From Drosophila miranda (lineage: Eukaryota; Arthropoda; Insecta; Diptera; Drosophilidae), in NCBI RefSeq assembly GCF_003369915.1, contig NC_046675.1:31434001-31498000 (forward strand): a stretch of DNA of 64,000 bases, written 5' to 3'. Of the stretch, positions 13,280-25,949 are shown piece by piece; positions within the stretch are counted from its first letter, which is position 1; every line of letters starts with the position of its first letter. Position numbers and translations under genes: made by a program. The notes below the pieces were generated by a model. That model was not told where the DNA came from. It searched no databases and was given only the letters and a program-made list of their open reading frames with translations.

Positions 13280-16200
13280 AGGAGCTTGGACCGTGTGCCT
13301 TGGGGGTATCATTTATCTTAAGTCTATCAGGTGGCACCACCGAAACCAGTCTCTCTCTCTCTCTCTCTCTCTCTTCTATGGAGTTGGTAATTCTCTTCTC
13401 TGGTTTGCTAATTGGCCGCCTGCCATGTGGCGATTTGTCATAGTCACCGACTCCACGCATGCGCCACGCCACGCCACGCCACGCCACGCACTCCCCACAA
13501 AAGCCACACACGCAACACACGGCTCTACACGATTTTCAACAACAAAATTTGTCATATGTGACGATGGACCCGGACGGACTATGTCCAAAAAAAAAACAAG
13601 ATACGGCCTGGCGTCTAGGCTGCGTTTGGGTTTGGGCGGCGGAATGCCAAACAAATTTGTGAACACGATGCAGTTTACAGCTCCAATGTTGCGTCTATCG
13701 TTTGAGGGGGGGGAAGGGGGGAGGGGGGAGCCCACCCATTGTTATAATTATTCGGCGCCCATGTGCAAGTGACAATTTAACTCTGGTTCTCTCTGGTTTG
13801 GCATTTGTGGGGCACGACGCAGCGACATGTGTGTTGAAAGTTGCTCGAAGACAGCTGTTTCGGGCATATAAAAAAGAGTTGTGATCGAAGAGCGGCCATA
13901 AATTAATGGGCACAAATATTCGATTTGAAAAGTTGGGAAACAACTGGAAATTCGATCTTTTGGAGACTTATAATCGATGCCTATCAAGCGGTAAAAGAGT
14001 GTTGATTAACGTGAAGAGTTTAGGGATAGAAATTCCTGAAAATAGATCTGATGGTAGAGCGACAGTAAATCCCTGCGGAAATATTCGATATGAAAAGAAT
14101 CTGTTATTGGATTCGATAACTTTACTAGTGGTAAAAGAGTGTTGAATAAGGTAGAAAGTTTAAGGATTGAAATTCCTGAAAAAACGAGAAATTCGAGCTT
14201 TGGAGACTTATAATCGATGCCTATCAAACTTGTTTCGGTGATTCGATAACTTAACGAGAAGTGAAAGAGTGTTGAATAACGTAGAGAGTTTAAGGATTGA
14301 AATTCCAGAAAACAACTGGAAATTCAATCTTTGGAGACTTTTCATCGATGCCTATCGGAATCTTTTCGATGATTCGGTGGATATTGCATCTTTAGACTTC
14401 TAAATAGTTTAAAGATTAAAATTCCTTGCCCCTCAATAAGAAATCTCTAGACACAAAACTTGAATAACGTTTGCGACCACTTTTTCTGGGCACTCGGCCC
14501 TCAATTTCCCCTTTATTGGGGCGCGCCTTTGCAGTTCCACTGAGCTCGGCCACTAATTCGTTTTCACACTTTTCATATATCGGACAGGTCGGGAATGGCT
14601 GGCGGCGCATTGGCAGCGCCTAATTTCATACGCCAGTCTTAGATCCCCTCCCCGTTGCAGCAACGTCTCCTTGTGGCAGCCGATTCCAGCCAGCTAATAT
14701 TTATATTTGCCCTGCATTTCTCATTCGTTCGATTGCAAGCGATTTGATAAGCAAATGGAAATGCAGTTCGCAGTGGTTCGATGAGGAGCCAAGAAGGAGG
14801 GAAGAGGAAGTAGTGGAGAGTTGAGTTGAGGCCAGTCAGACGATGGCGGCGAAAGGTGCAAATAAATAATTTGCAGTAGCCGCGACGGCCACCAGGCGGC
14901 GGCCACTGGACGACCCACTGTTTGGCCTACCTCTTGTACTCGTACGATAGATACATACATATGTACATATATGCGGACCCAGTACCACTCTCATAGCAAA
15001 CGGAAAGCGACGCCAGACAAATATTTTATTGCAAATATGCTGATATTGGACGACAGGCGGGCCACTGGAGCAGTTTGTACTGCTGCTGCTGCTGTAGCTG
15101 TTGTCCGGCTGTTTTGCATATTAAATTTATTTTATTGAATATAGGAATAGATTTACTTTGATATGCGAGGGGGGATTGTAAAGTTATTAAGTTAGTTTAT
15201 ATAAATTTATTAATTTCAAAAAAATGCATTAGCCCGCTTTATCTTGTGTTGATATTGAATTCTTGTACTTTACAGCACCGTTTGACAATCGATCAGTAAA
15301 AATACCACCCACGCATTATGCCAAAAAAAAGAAAATACCAAAATTCGCAACAAGTTGTCACCTCTAAATAAACGGTTCTTTCTCCTTCAATCAGTATGGG
15401 TGTGTGGCTGTGTAAGTTGTATATCCACCCTCTCGCTTGCACATACAATTTTCTAGCCTGCATTGTGTTACCGTTTCCTTGTGCTCGCAGCTTCTATGTG
15501 TGTCCCACTCTCTCCGCCGCTCTCACGACCTGGGCCGCATAATTGCCATGACGCGCCATGGAAGGAGGCCCCAGCGGGCGATGAATTATTAATTGCCGTT
15601 GATTTGCATTGAGATTTCTTTTTTGGCCGGGCGGGGATCATTACTGGGGGACTACACTAGCACCAGGCAGATCTTGGCCAGCGTTTTGCGGCCCCGCATA
15701 ACTGCAAGCCAAGTGTAAACATAATAATCAACGGGCATTATATGCCGCCGATATACATATGTATGGCGATCAGCGGTGCAGTGGCCGCGGCAAAATGGCC
15801 GCCGGTCACGTTTCAGAGACCCACAATTGACACCTGAGAGCGCTGCCCGGGCCTATTATTGTTGCTGCGCCGCAATAATTGTTATTTATGCACTTGCATT
15901 TAACTGTATGTAATGGCGCATTTGCCGACTGCCATGCCCCTCCTGGCAGGGGCGTAACGCGAGCAATTTGCAGATTACATAAGATTTTGGGCTCTCCTAA
16001 TTGTGAGAGCGAGGGGCGGGGAGGGCGCATTTAAATATTCTTAAGATTTGTGTGTTTTCAGACTTACATTTTTGGGCCTTCTTTCCTCTATTTTGGGGTT
16101 CACATTTTTGGGTTACGTTTAGTTCTAGGCCTAATTACACGCACAACATTTTCAAGATGGCCGTCGAACGCACTCACTAAATCACTCGAAAAAAAAACGA

Positions 16201-17444
16201 CTTTGCGGCGAGGGACACATTCAGGGGCACACACGCGCTTAAGTTCAACTTGACGGCGGAGAAGTGACTACTGTGCAGGGAATGAAATGGGGGCAGGGGG
16301 GCTGGGCCCTCTCTCATTTGTGATCCCTGGAATTTTGACTGGGGGATAAAGGCAAAAACGAAAAAGCCTTTGTGGCTCTCCTCGGCAACCACTTAAACTC
16401 GCTTAACGCTGTTCGCTTGTCAAAATTGCAGCAGCCACTGTGTTCCTTTGCTGCCTGCAAGTGTGGCTTCTGTGTTTTTGGCCAAGATTAATTTACCCCA
16501 ATGCGAAAATATTCGAATTTCGGAACAAATTTAAACGGATCGCCACGCGGACTACGCGCCCTTTTCAACAATACCAAAAATAGAACTGGTATTTAATTAG
16601 GGTGTAGTATTTCTAGGAATGCACAGCACTAGTTAATAAACAAGCAGAGCTTTAAGGGAAGAAAATATGAGCAAAAGCTTGTATGAAAGATCAAAAGCAC
16701 GCCTTTTTGACAAGCCGTAAATAAATTAGGAAGAAAAATGGGCCAATATTAAGGTACAAGTGGACCTGGCACTGAAAATAGAATTGGTATTTGGTACAAA
16801 AGGCATTAGTACATTTCAACGATGTGCAGCGCTTGTAAGATGTCAACAACCGTTTCGGGACTAAAAATTACAAATGATACGAAAAAATATAAAGAAACTA
16901 CTAGTAAAGCGTACGAAATATCATAAACAAGTCTTAATAAAGATTTCCCGTTGCAGATATCGATGATGGGGGACGATTCAATTCAGAAGATAAGCCTTGG
17001 CATACTAACATTTTGGCGCCAGTATTGTATGGACGTATATTTAAATGCTTACTCGACACTTGAGCTGAAGCACGGTGGAGAATTGCGCGTAAATTCGTTG
17101 CGGTCTCTCGCGTCATCAACATAATCGCCGTCAACAGCAGTCAACAGCATCAAACTGCCAAGAAAATGTTGCTACTGTTTCCAGCAAAACCACGACGGCA
17201 AACGGCAGCGCGGCACTTGGAGACAGACGCAACAACAGAAGCACCAAGAAGCAGCAGCAAATGTGAAGTGGGTTTTTTTTTATGATGAGCCCAGGCTGGC
17301 AGCACTTTCAAACTGAGACGAGACGGACCCACAAAACACAAAAGCGTGTCGTGTCGTGCCGTGTCGGACCCTGTCAAACATTCTGTGCGAGATCTGTCAG
17401 AGGAGTGCCCTGCAATACTGCCTATAGAAGTCGCTAGACGTACG
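13280..17444. other. Intergenic region
   Basis: No convincing coding exon seen. It holds a (CT)n tract at about 13,353-13,375, a (CGCCA)n run at about 13,463-13,490, a G-rich run near 13,706-13,730 and a diverged tandem repeat at 13,925-14,380. A TATA-like 'tatatttaaatg' at about 17,036 could serve the downstream gene, but the transcription start cannot be fixed by eye. Confidence 0.5.
13925..14380. repeat. Three diverged tandem copies of a repeat of about 145 bp
   Basis: The phrases 'actggaaattcgatctttt', 'ggagacttataatcgatgcc', 'gtaaaagagtgttgataac' and 'aggattgaaattcctgaaaa' recur in the same order three times with substitutions and small gaps. Noncoding tandem duplication. Confidence 0.75.
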
Positions 17445-18068
17445 ATGCTGCGGCCAGTACTTTTCCTGTTCTATACCGTCGAGACGGTGGTCAACATAAT
17501 ACTGATGGGCTACCATATACGCGGCTTCATGTCGCTGGATCTGAGCTTCCTGCCACTGAAGGATCAGACCACATACTACATCTATACGGTGACCTTCTAT
17601 GTCTTCACCGTGATCACAGCATTTGCCAGCATTAGTGCGAGCACTGGCCACAAGGCAGTCCTGCTGGAGGAGTTCCTACGCTCACTGGCCGGCTGTATAT
17701 TGTTCTTGATTATGTCGCTGATGACACTAAAGGATGTGGAGAATGATTTCCATATGATGTACGTTGGCATGGGGGATCCCAATCTACCGGAGAAGCCTGT
17801 GCATCCATTTTTTGCCTATCTACGCGCTCAGGCGGTGTGTTCCCTGGTCAGTTGCATCATCTACTTGATGCACTGTCTCATTGTCATTGACGTTATGCTG
17901 TCGCATGAGGAGGCGGACTATGATTTGGAGGTGTATGACGCATCCGATGATTCAGAAGAGGGCTATATACCCGTACGTTTGTATTTTTGTTGTGCATATG
18001 TACAGGAGCGCCTCGAACGATATCGCTGGTTTCGTGAGTTCTCGAGTGGTGGACGCATGAGTCTCTAA
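17445..18068 (+). CDS. Four-transmembrane protein, paralogue 1 (snakeskin/MARVEL-like layout)
   Basis: A single-exon frame of 207 residues. The start is the ATG of MLRPVLF, because the same position is Met in the downstream paralogue and similarity begins there. Four hydrophobic segments are visible at about residues 4-25, 42-65, 80-98 and 125-150. An acidic stretch follows (EEADYDLEVYDASDDSEEG), then a basic/aromatic tail (LERYRWFREFS). A conserved loop reads EKPVHPFFAYLRAQAVCSLV. Length and topology recall small insect four-helix membrane proteins such as snakeskin of the smooth septate junction. That comparison is from general layout only, and the function is unknown. Confidence 0.75.
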   Translation: MLRPVLFLFYTVETVVNIILMGYHIRGFMSLDLSFLPLKDQTTYYIYTVTFYVFTVITAFASISASTGHKAVLLEEFLRSLAGCILFLIMSLMTLKDVENDFHMMYVGMGDPNLPEKPVHPFFAYLRAQAVCSLVSCIIYLMHCLIVIDVMLSHEEADYDLEVYDASDDSEEGYIPVRLYFCCAYVQERLERYRWFREFSSGGRMSL

Positions 18069-18351
18069 TCTCCTTCCATTGTATTTGTATGTACTTGTAC
18101 TTGGATGGGGAGGTCCTCTTGCCCCTTTTTATACATGATTTTGTGTTCTTGCAGCTGTGCCCATGACGCGAGCCGCCTATTGACGACAAATCTGTCAGCG
18201 ACAGACCTACCCAACCAGCTGTGGATGTGTCAGCAGGAGCAGCCAAGCAGACAAACATCCAAGGAGCATCAGAGCTGCCTTCCTTTGGGATGAAAGCTTG
18301 CCGTGCGATGTCTGTCAGGCCCTGTGTCTGGCCCATACAAATCGATCCACC

Positions 18352-18987
18352 ATGCGACCTTTACTCTTCGTATTTTATACCGCCGAGACGGTGGCCAACA
18401 TTTTTCTGATGGGCTTCCATATAAGTGGTTTCATGGTCCACGATCTGAGCTTCCTTCCGGTGATGGACCAAGTGACGCACTACTTCTACACGGTCATACT
18501 CTATGCCTTCACCGTGCTGGTACTCTTTGCCAGCATAAATATATGCACTGGAAACCCGGCCAGCGCTATCGAGGAAATCCTGCGGTCAATGGCCGGCTGC
18601 ATACTGTACGTGACTATCTCGCTGCTGACGCTGAAGGATGCCGAAGAGGACTTCCACATGATGTATATTCACATGGATGATCCCAATATGCCAGAGAAGC
18701 CAGTGCATCCCTTCTTTGATTATCTGCGCGCTCAGGCGGTGTGCTCTCTGGTCTGCAGTGTCATCTTCCTGCTGCACTGCCTGATTGTTGTCGATGTCCT
18801 GCTATCGTATGAGGAGTACTCGGACGATGAAGCTGATCTGTATGATGACGAAAATGAGAATGACGACGATGAGCAGAACGACTTTATGCCCGTACACTTG
18901 TATGTGTTTGGGGAGTCGGTGCAGTTGCACCTCGAGCGCTATCACTGGTTCCGTGAATTCTCCCATGATCGCCGCATCCATATCTAA
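18352..18987 (+). CDS. Four-transmembrane protein, paralogue 2
   Basis: A single-exon frame of 211 residues starting at ATG (MRPLLFVFYTAETVANIF). It is clearly paralogous to the gene just upstream: DLSFLP, a shared Met-rich loop (DFHMMY), EKPVHPFF-YLRAQAVCSLV and LERY-WFREFS are kept, with the same four hydrophobic segments. The acidic stretch after helix 4 is longer (YDDENENDDDEQND). Only 283 bp separate the stop of paralogue 1 from this ATG. A TATA-like 'tttttatacat' at about 18,125 lies in that gap, so the gene may have its own promoter, or the two may be cotranscribed. Function unknown. Confidence 0.75.
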   Translation: MRPLLFVFYTAETVANIFLMGFHISGFMVHDLSFLPVMDQVTHYFYTVILYAFTVLVLFASINICTGNPASAIEEILRSMAGCILYVTISLLTLKDAEEDFHMMYIHMDDPNMPEKPVHPFFDYLRAQAVCSLVCSVIFLLHCLIVVDVLLSYEEYSDDEADLYDDENENDDDEQNDFMPVHLYVFGESVQLHLERYHWFREFSHDRRIHI

Positions 18988-19613
18988 TCTTAATGCCCAC
19001 ACCATTCATTTCTCTGTTCCTTTGTGTCTGATTAAAGCCTGCCTCCTTGCTCCTATGACGTCAGTGGAGAAGCAACAGTCTTTTTTGGGGGTGCATCGTG
19101 CAGAGAGGGCGCTCCATTGACGACAATGTGTCACAGATAAGCAGCTGGCTGGCTGGCTGGCTGGATGGCTGGCTGAAGCTGGAGCTGCCCCCAGTGCGCA
19201 TGCCCCCTCCAAAAGAAAAATCAATAAATTATGGGGTAAAGCGGCAGTCAAGAGCAAGGTGAAGCATTGGGAGCGGTGCCTGCCTGGCCTTTCGTTCATT
19301 CATAAAACAACGCGTTCACTTTCCTTTGCTTGGGTTGTACTCTTCTTCTCCCTGCTCTTGACTTTCTCAAGGCTATTTTTAACGCATGCCAAGAAGCTGC
19401 CGGCTGCCGGCCGGATATTATTGAAGGTTCTCTTACTCTCTCTCTCTCTCTCCGGCTCTGGCTCTACCACAAAACTATGCTTATTGACCCAAGGCACACA
19501 CTCACACATTTGATATGCAATCAAGACGTCAGGCGTCAAGTTTGCCAAAGTTTTTACAGCTCCTGGGGGAGCAGGATTTAAGAGAGTAAGCATATAGGAT
19601 TATTAAACACATT

Positions 19614-19860
19614 TAAAGCTTTAAAATCTAAGAAATTATTAGATAATGAATTTTAGTTCTAGAGACAGTTATAGCAATCGAAAAATACAATATAGACGCT
19701 AAAAAGATGTTTAAAAATTATTTAAGTTGTACTTTTAAGGAAATTTTATATGAAATATTAAAAGCTGTAAAATCTAAGAAATTATTAACTAATGAATTGC
19801 AGTTCTAGAAACCGTTTATAGCAATCCAAAAAGCCAATATTGAAATTATTTAAGTTCTAA
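19614..19860. repeat. Diverged duplication of about 150 bp
   Basis: The phrase 'taaaatctaagaaattatta' followed by 'taatgaattt(g)...agttctagaa' and 'tatagcaatcgaaaaa...aatat' occurs at about 19,620 and again at about 19,767, with substitutions and a shortened second copy. Confidence 0.65.
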
Positions 19861-21229
19861 TTTTCATAAGGTATTTTTGTACAGGCTTGTGCCTGAAGGT
19901 TAACACAATTTCTTGTCCATAATGAGGTACATAATGGCTTTTAAGCAGCTCTATGATGAGCTCTTATTCATAAGTACATAATTTCCATAGCTTCGGAGCA
20001 TCTGAAAGAACTTGAAAAAGGATTAAATTATTGCCATGCTATTTGAAAACTTCCCACATCTTGTAAAAAAAATAATAAGCATCCGCCCTGTCAGCCAGAG
20101 AATAAATTCCTTTAGAAATGCCACCAAATTCCCTAACAAAGCAGATGCCCAAGCTACCCTACTCCGGGCCACAGCCGCCCCCCTAAGGATTATGCAAGAA
20201 ATCCCACCTAATGACCACAATAATTCATTGGCAATTTGCTCAGGTTTTCAACCCACAGACCACAGGGCGCCCGACTTTAAATGCGAGGAAGCCCATAAAA
20301 AATGAAAATGTTACATTAAACCCGTGCGCCGCGGCGCACGGATCGCCTACGCAGAAAGCGAATGTGAAAAATGTGGAAATGCAAAAGGGAAAATCAATAA
20401 GGACGCCATCGTTGTGGGAGCGGCGTGTCCTTGAAGGCCAAAGAGAAACGGAGAGCGAGAGCCAGAGCCATTCATGAAAAGAAAGCAGGAGTTTTCATGA
20501 ATGAATGAAAAAAAGCCTAGCCAGGGGATATCAGGGGAATTATTTTCGAGCGTTTTGGTGAGCATGCGCCTGGCCTGCAGGCAGTGGGGGGGCCGCTTTT
20601 CGAAAGTGTTCCCCTTTTTGTCAGGGCACTGACGCAACCGCGCGATGCGCTCATCCAAGGTCAGCGTAAAATTTCATTCATAAAAACGAAACGCCTCCCA
20701 GCTAGCTACGCTCTAGCCCATCGCCCTCTCCTCAGATGTATGGAGCGCCCTTGTGCGTGCACGCGCGTGTAATCTTTTGAAAGCCGGTGGGGACGGGGGG
20801 CTCGGGGGGTGCCCACCGTTCGCTCCCTTTTTTGCAGCTTGTTGATTTTTCTACGCGTGCAAACACAAACAACGCGAGAAACCATTTTCATTCATGAAAA
20901 CCAAGACGAGCACCCAAACCCCCCCCCAACCGCACCATCACACAGAGAGCCATTTTTTTTTTAGCCAAATCCAGAAAACAATTTCTCGCTAAGCTGAAAG
21001 CAATTTTCGCCCTGAGGATTTCTGTGGGTAAACTTATCCATTTGTTGTTCAACGCCAGGCCAGTGGGTGGGAGTGGAGCTTAGTATAAGGCCAAAGGTTG
21101 CCAGGAATGCCAATCAAATATTAGCACAAAACTTTTCTGAGAGCCGTGAATAATTAAATTAATCGATATGGTACTCCTTTTGATGTTTTGCTTGGATATG
21201 AGAGGGTCGATTCTATAGTTCTAGAATGA

Positions 21230-21870
21230 TTCGGGAATACCCGATTAAAAAGCTTTATCGAAAGCTTAGATATAAACGATAAATAAATCGATGTCTTCCT
21301 TTCTATGTAGACTCCTTTTGATTATTTTGAGAGTGTTTATTATCATAAACGATTAGAAAATCGATTAAATCTCTTTATTTCCTAGATAAGCGATAGTCAA
21401 AGGCCTATATAAAAACGATACATAAATCAGTGTCTTTCTTTGAAGTATTTATATTCCTTTTGATGTTTTACGTCTATGTTCCAGGGAAATTTCTATATTT
21501 TGTCAGATTTTATCATCAAATGATATAAGAATATCCAAAAAATGTATCCTAACCTTACAGACCAGCGAGGAAAATCGATAAACGCTTAACAATTCATTTT
21601 ATTTATATCGGAAACCATTTATCAAATTCTTACGCTTAAACGATAAACAAATGGAAAAAAAAAGTTATTTCCTAAATAAGCGATAAGTGATATCGGAAGC
21701 CTTTCGTCGAAATCTTACGCTTAAACGATAAATAAATGGATAAACTCTTCAAGCTATTTCCTCGATAAGCGTTAAACGATATCAGAAACCTTTTAATCGA
21801 AAGCGTACACTCAAACGATAAATAAATCGAAACACTTTTTCAATTTATTATGTATAAATCGATACAGCAT
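21230..21870. repeat. Block of repeats containing 'aaacgataaataaatcga'
   Basis: The words 'aacgataaataaat(c/g)ga', 'gcgataa(g/a)cgatatc' and 'gaaaccttt(a)tcgaaa' recur about every 100-130 bp, at least five times, with substitutions. The unit is rich in ATCGAT/CGATAA words. Noncoding. Confidence 0.6.
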
Positions 21871-22494
21871 CGATATACCAAAAACAATCCCTATGCAGAA
21901 AAAATACAAATTTCCAGACCCAAAAAATGCTTTCATTTTAAAGTATGCCCTGCTTCTGATCACCAGACTTATCCACTTGCTTTTTATCATCTTTTCCAGT
22001 GGGAGGGCGTTCCTTAAAGCGCTCTTGAATCCTTCTGCTCATCCCCCTTGCAATCAGGCAGGGCCTCAAAAGATGACTGAAAAATTAGACCTAAATCGGA
22101 TTTATCCAACAAACGGCAAGCCAGAAGCTCGAATGGATCGAATGGATCCATCAGGCAACGATATCTCGCAGTAGTCAATTTCAAATCCGCCTTAGGCAGT
22201 TCCAAAAACTCACTCGCCCAGAACAAGGCATTTATATATGTACTTTCTGGGAAAACTGGTTTAGGGAACAAATCCTGGGAACAAAAAATGTTTCTAGGGC
22301 GCCTTGTGTTGCTTCATCATATTTTTAATCATATTCAATCATATTTTCCTTAATAAAACTATAACTAAATCCATTTCTCTTATCCTTACGTATTCTATTA
22401 CAAAACGGCAACTAAATTGTTTTACAAAAAAAATCAAAAACGCAATTAAACACACGATAAAATCAAAAGTTAATAATTTAGCATCGATTTATGG

Positions 22495-24674
22495 CTAGAG
22501 CTGTGTCGTTTGATTGTTGCCAGCCATCCCCCCAGAAGCTCCCGGCTTTTCGGCCAGACTCGGGATGAGCGGCTCCGATTCGGAGCGTTTGTGTGTGCGC
22601 TTGGGCGGACGCTTGGCCGCCTGCTTGGTGGCCATTGAGCTGCTGGCATCGCCGGACGATCCAGAATCGTTCAGCTGCTGCATATCCGGCTGGCTGCGTG
22701 CCAGATCCTGCTCCTGGTAGACTTCCTGGACGGCGGAACCGGCATTGGTGTTGGTCACTTGCTCGTTGAGGCACACATCGTCCAGATCAACATCGCTGTT
22801 GGAGAAGAGAACTGTGGCCCACAGCTCCAGTGAGTTGGTAACATCCAGCTCCTCCTCGCTGACGGCCTTCTTGGGTGTGGACGTGGACTGCACCGATGAA
22901 CGCGAGAAATTAAGGCTCATGTCGTGCGGATGTGTGGCAGCATTTGGTGGGGTCAATGTAATGACGCTTGTCGTCGCGTTGGCTGACGCCGGCGGCTTGG
23001 TAGCAGTGCTGTTGTTGTTGTTGTTATTGTGATTCGGATGAGGGTGATGGAATGGCTGTCCAGTCACAGAATTGCCGCTGCCTGCACCGCCAACAAAAGG
23101 CATATTAGTCATACTGCTTGGCGTGGAACTATTGCGTTCCGTTTGATGCTCCTTCATCAGTTTGCAGGCCTTGCCCAGGGCACAGATCGTAAGGCAGATC
23201 CTCAGGCCCAGGGCAAACAGATAGGCCAGCAGGAAGAGCAGCCACGCAGCCAGATTGTGAAACGATACGGCCGTATAGATGGCCTTGATGAGCACCACAG
23301 ACAACGGGAATGGTATGAAGCCCATCCGGCGTGCCACCAAGTCCGAATGGTCCGAGAAGGCGTGCTTCTGCCTCGTCTGGGTCATGTCATACGCGAGACT
23401 TGTCGTATACTCGCGATATATGCCCTCGGGCAGCTCGTTGAAACGCGTGATAAAGGCATGCTTCACCCAGTCAATGAGTATCTCCGTGAAGAGCACCGCT
23501 ATGCAGTCGGGCACCATCACATAGAACTGCGTGAAGCTCCAGTCGAACTCCTTCATGGTCTGAATAATCACGATAAACAGTAGAACGGATAGATGGAAAC
23601 GCTCCCGGACATCGCTGCACGTCAATTGGAAGAGATTGTTCTTGTCGAACTTTTTGAAAACCGAACCCTTGAGCTCCACAAAATTATTCGATATCATAAT
23701 GGTCAGCAGGCCCTTGTTGTTCGAATTGAGAGCCACATTCAGGCAGGTTGCCTATAAGAAACAAATCTATAAATATATATATAAGTAGAGCTGTGCAGAA
23801 CCCACCTGAAACATGATTAGAACGCTGTGCAGAAGCACATAGGCGAGTGTCAATAGAACATGCGTGAAGGCACCAAAGTGTTCCCGCTTGGAGTTCTTTG
23901 GTTCAGTTGCCGTCCAGAAAAGAGAATCCATGGTATCCTGGCCAAAGGCCGACAGCAGACGATCGCCCACCTCCAGCATATTGTAGAATATATACAGTTT
24001 GATAATCGATTGCGATTTAATGATGTGATACACTCGATTCGTGTCCACGAGCAGCATGATTAGCGTCACTACTATCCAGATGGCACCCTTCAGCAGATCA
24101 CAGATCTCGGCGGGTGACAATAAACGCTGTCCGCTGCTGCGTAGCCGGCAAATCCGTGCCGCTGTCCTTGTGACCAAAGCCCAGACGGCCAACAGGAAGC
24201 GGACGGGCAGAAATGTGTGTATGTAGAAAAAAGAATCGGCACACTGCATTATCCCATAGATCATGAAGCGTTCCAGGTCGCGCGGTATCCTCATGAAACT
24301 GTAGATCTTCTGGCGTCGAGCCGCATACCGCTCCTCGTCGTGTTCCAGCATGTATCCGCGTGTCATTTCCACTTTGAAAAAGTCCAGAAAGGTTGTCGTA
24401 CCGGTCTCTGTGGGTCCTAAAACATCCACAAGGATCAGTTTGTATGAGAATTGCAAGAATATGAATGGTTTTTACCACTTTGGAGTCGCTGCTGGGCCGC
24501 CGACGACGCCGTCGCCGCTGCAACGTCATCCTGGGAGAGCGGCAGCTGCTTTGGTTTCTGTTGTCTATTCTCTTCTTGGAGCTGATGGAGCTCCTCCACG
24601 CGACAGCTGGCACTGACATCGCCACGGAATCGCAGCTGTCGCTTGTTGCCTACCGAATTGATTGAATTTTGCAT
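22495..24674 (-). CDS. Tapt1 homologue (multi-pass ER/ciliary membrane protein), three exons
   Basis: Exons on the - strand: 24,674-24,476, 24,416-23,806 and 23,751-22,495. All junctions have GT/AG and the joined frame is 688 residues. The body matches the TAPT1/Emp65 family closely: TFLDFFKVEMTRGYMLEHDE, FYIHTFLP, RVYHIIKSQSIIKLYIFYNM, LLTIMISNNFVELKGSVFKK, KHAFITRFNELP and ARRMGFIPFPLSV. Several membrane segments are evident. The N-terminus (Gln/Ala-rich) and the C-terminal part (Asn/Ser/Thr-rich, ending in a basic segment with KRPPKRTHKRSESEP) are low-complexity and fly-specific. Vertebrate TAPT1 acts in ER/ciliary membranes and skeletal patterning; the role here is inferred from orthology. 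The Drosophila counterpart is CG7218, to my knowledge. Confidence 0.92.
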
Positions 24675-25137
24675 TAAGTACGAAGTATATCCATATATTT
24701 AATAATAACAACGAGCCAAGAACTGGGAGAATAATAGATGACAAAATACTCTAGCGCGTTTTTCAAAATACCAAAGAATACCACAACATTCAGTCTCTGT
24801 TTGAAAGCTATGTCAACGATACGTTACAGCTTATTGTCTTTTTACAGAAACCAATTATAGGTATCGGGATCGAGATATATTTACAAGACACTAATCATGA
24901 ATATGTCTAAGACATATCAATTTGAGATAAGGTCTTAATATTAATATTAAATTAACGAAATAGGGTATACAATTGTCTATGTATAATAGAACTTGAATTC
25001 GTCAGTATATGTACGGTATATTTTGAAAATGAGACGGTATATTTTGGTATATTTCTGAGGGTCGGACGCGGTCACACTGCTCTAAAGACAGGCACAAAAA
25101 ATATTACTTTTTTTAATTTTTAATTTTACTCACAAAT
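24675..25137. promoter_or_regulatory. Divergent promoter region between the Tapt1 homologue and Cbp20
   Basis: The two start codons are 463 bp apart, head to head. The interval is AT-rich and holds motif 1 close to Cbp20. No TATA box stands out, which fits broad housekeeping promoters. Confidence 0.6.
25070..25079 (+). promoter_or_regulatory. Drosophila core promoter motif 1 (GGTCACACTG)
   Basis: Exact match to the motif 1 consensus of TATA-less Drosophila housekeeping promoters, 59 bp upstream of the Cbp20 start codon and in the expected orientation. Transcription of Cbp20 probably begins within a few bases of it. Confidence 0.7.
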
Positions 25138-25730
25138 ATGGCGACCTCTGTAGAACTGAGCTCTTACCGTGATCAGCACTTTAAGGTGGGTTTTATTTGC
25201 GTTGCATGGAACCGTTTCTCACATATTTGGCCAATCCACAGGGCTCACGCTCAGAGCAGGAGCGTTCTCTGAAAGATTCTTGCACACTGTACGTGGGAAA
25301 CTTGAGTTTCTACACAACTGAAGAACAAATCCACGAACTGTTTTCCCGCTGCGGCGATGTGCGGCTAATCGTAATGGGCCTGGACAAATACAAGAAGACA
25401 CCGTGCGGCTTCTGTTTTGTGGAGTACTACATCCGAAGCGAAGCGGAGTCCGCCATGAGGTAGGCAGGCGTCTGTTGAAAACAACAACAAAAGAAATTGC
25501 ATGGAATGAGTGTGTTTTCTCTTTCTTGCAGATTTGTGAATGGAACTCGCTTGGACGATCGCTTGATTCGTGTCGACTGGGATGCCGGCTTCATTGAGGG
25601 CCGTCAATATGGCCGCGGCAAAACCGGCGGCCAGGTGCGAGACGAATATCGCACAGACTACGACGCCGGACGTGGCGGTTATGGCAAGCTGCTCTCGCTA
25701 AAGATTGCACCCAACACCGACAACCGCTAG
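25138..25730 (+). CDS. Cbp20: Nuclear cap-binding protein 20 kDa subunit, three exons
   Basis: Exons 25,138-25,185, 25,242-25,459 and 25,532-25,730 join to 154 residues, the usual length. The protein carries one RRM with RNP2 (LYVGNLSF) and RNP1 (CGFCFVEYY). The N-terminal SSYRDQHF and the Tyr of LYVGNL hold the two aromatic side chains that sandwich the m7G cap in the human protein. The C-terminal [17 protein letters not shown] also matches. Cbp20 with Cbp80 forms the nuclear cap-binding complex, which acts in splicing, export and small-RNA pathways. It is divergent from the Tapt1 homologue and ends 219 bp from the convergent Prx5. Confidence 0.95.
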
Positions 25731-25949
25731 CCCTAAGATATAGAGATAAGACTAAGAGCCCCCCCCTCCCTAGATATTAAAGCAAACACTTTAGGATATA
25801 ACTTGTCTAATCGCATATATTATATGTTCTACATAGTTCTTTCCAAGATAGAATTGATATCGTTTCCCCTAGGCCCAGAGTCCTACTAATTGAGTGATTT
25901 TTGCAAGTATTTTTGGAAGCGTTAATAGTTGGTTTTCCTCTCTCTCTGA

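Larger units (their letters stand above)
18988..22494. other. Intergenic region
   Basis: No convincing coding exon. It includes a (CTGG)n-like run at about 19,145-19,170, a (CT)n tract near 19,433-19,450, a diverged duplication at 19,614-19,860 and a block of 'aaacgataaataaatcg' repeats at 21,230-21,870. The last 200 bases or so are probably the 3' UTR and polyadenylation region of the Tapt1 homologue on the - strand. Confidence 0.5.

Noticed and set aside
22478..24674. Several + strand frames of 60-184 codons opposite the Tapt1 homologue
   Set aside because: Antisense shadows of GC3-rich exons; the - strand frame has clear family motifs and consistent splice sites.
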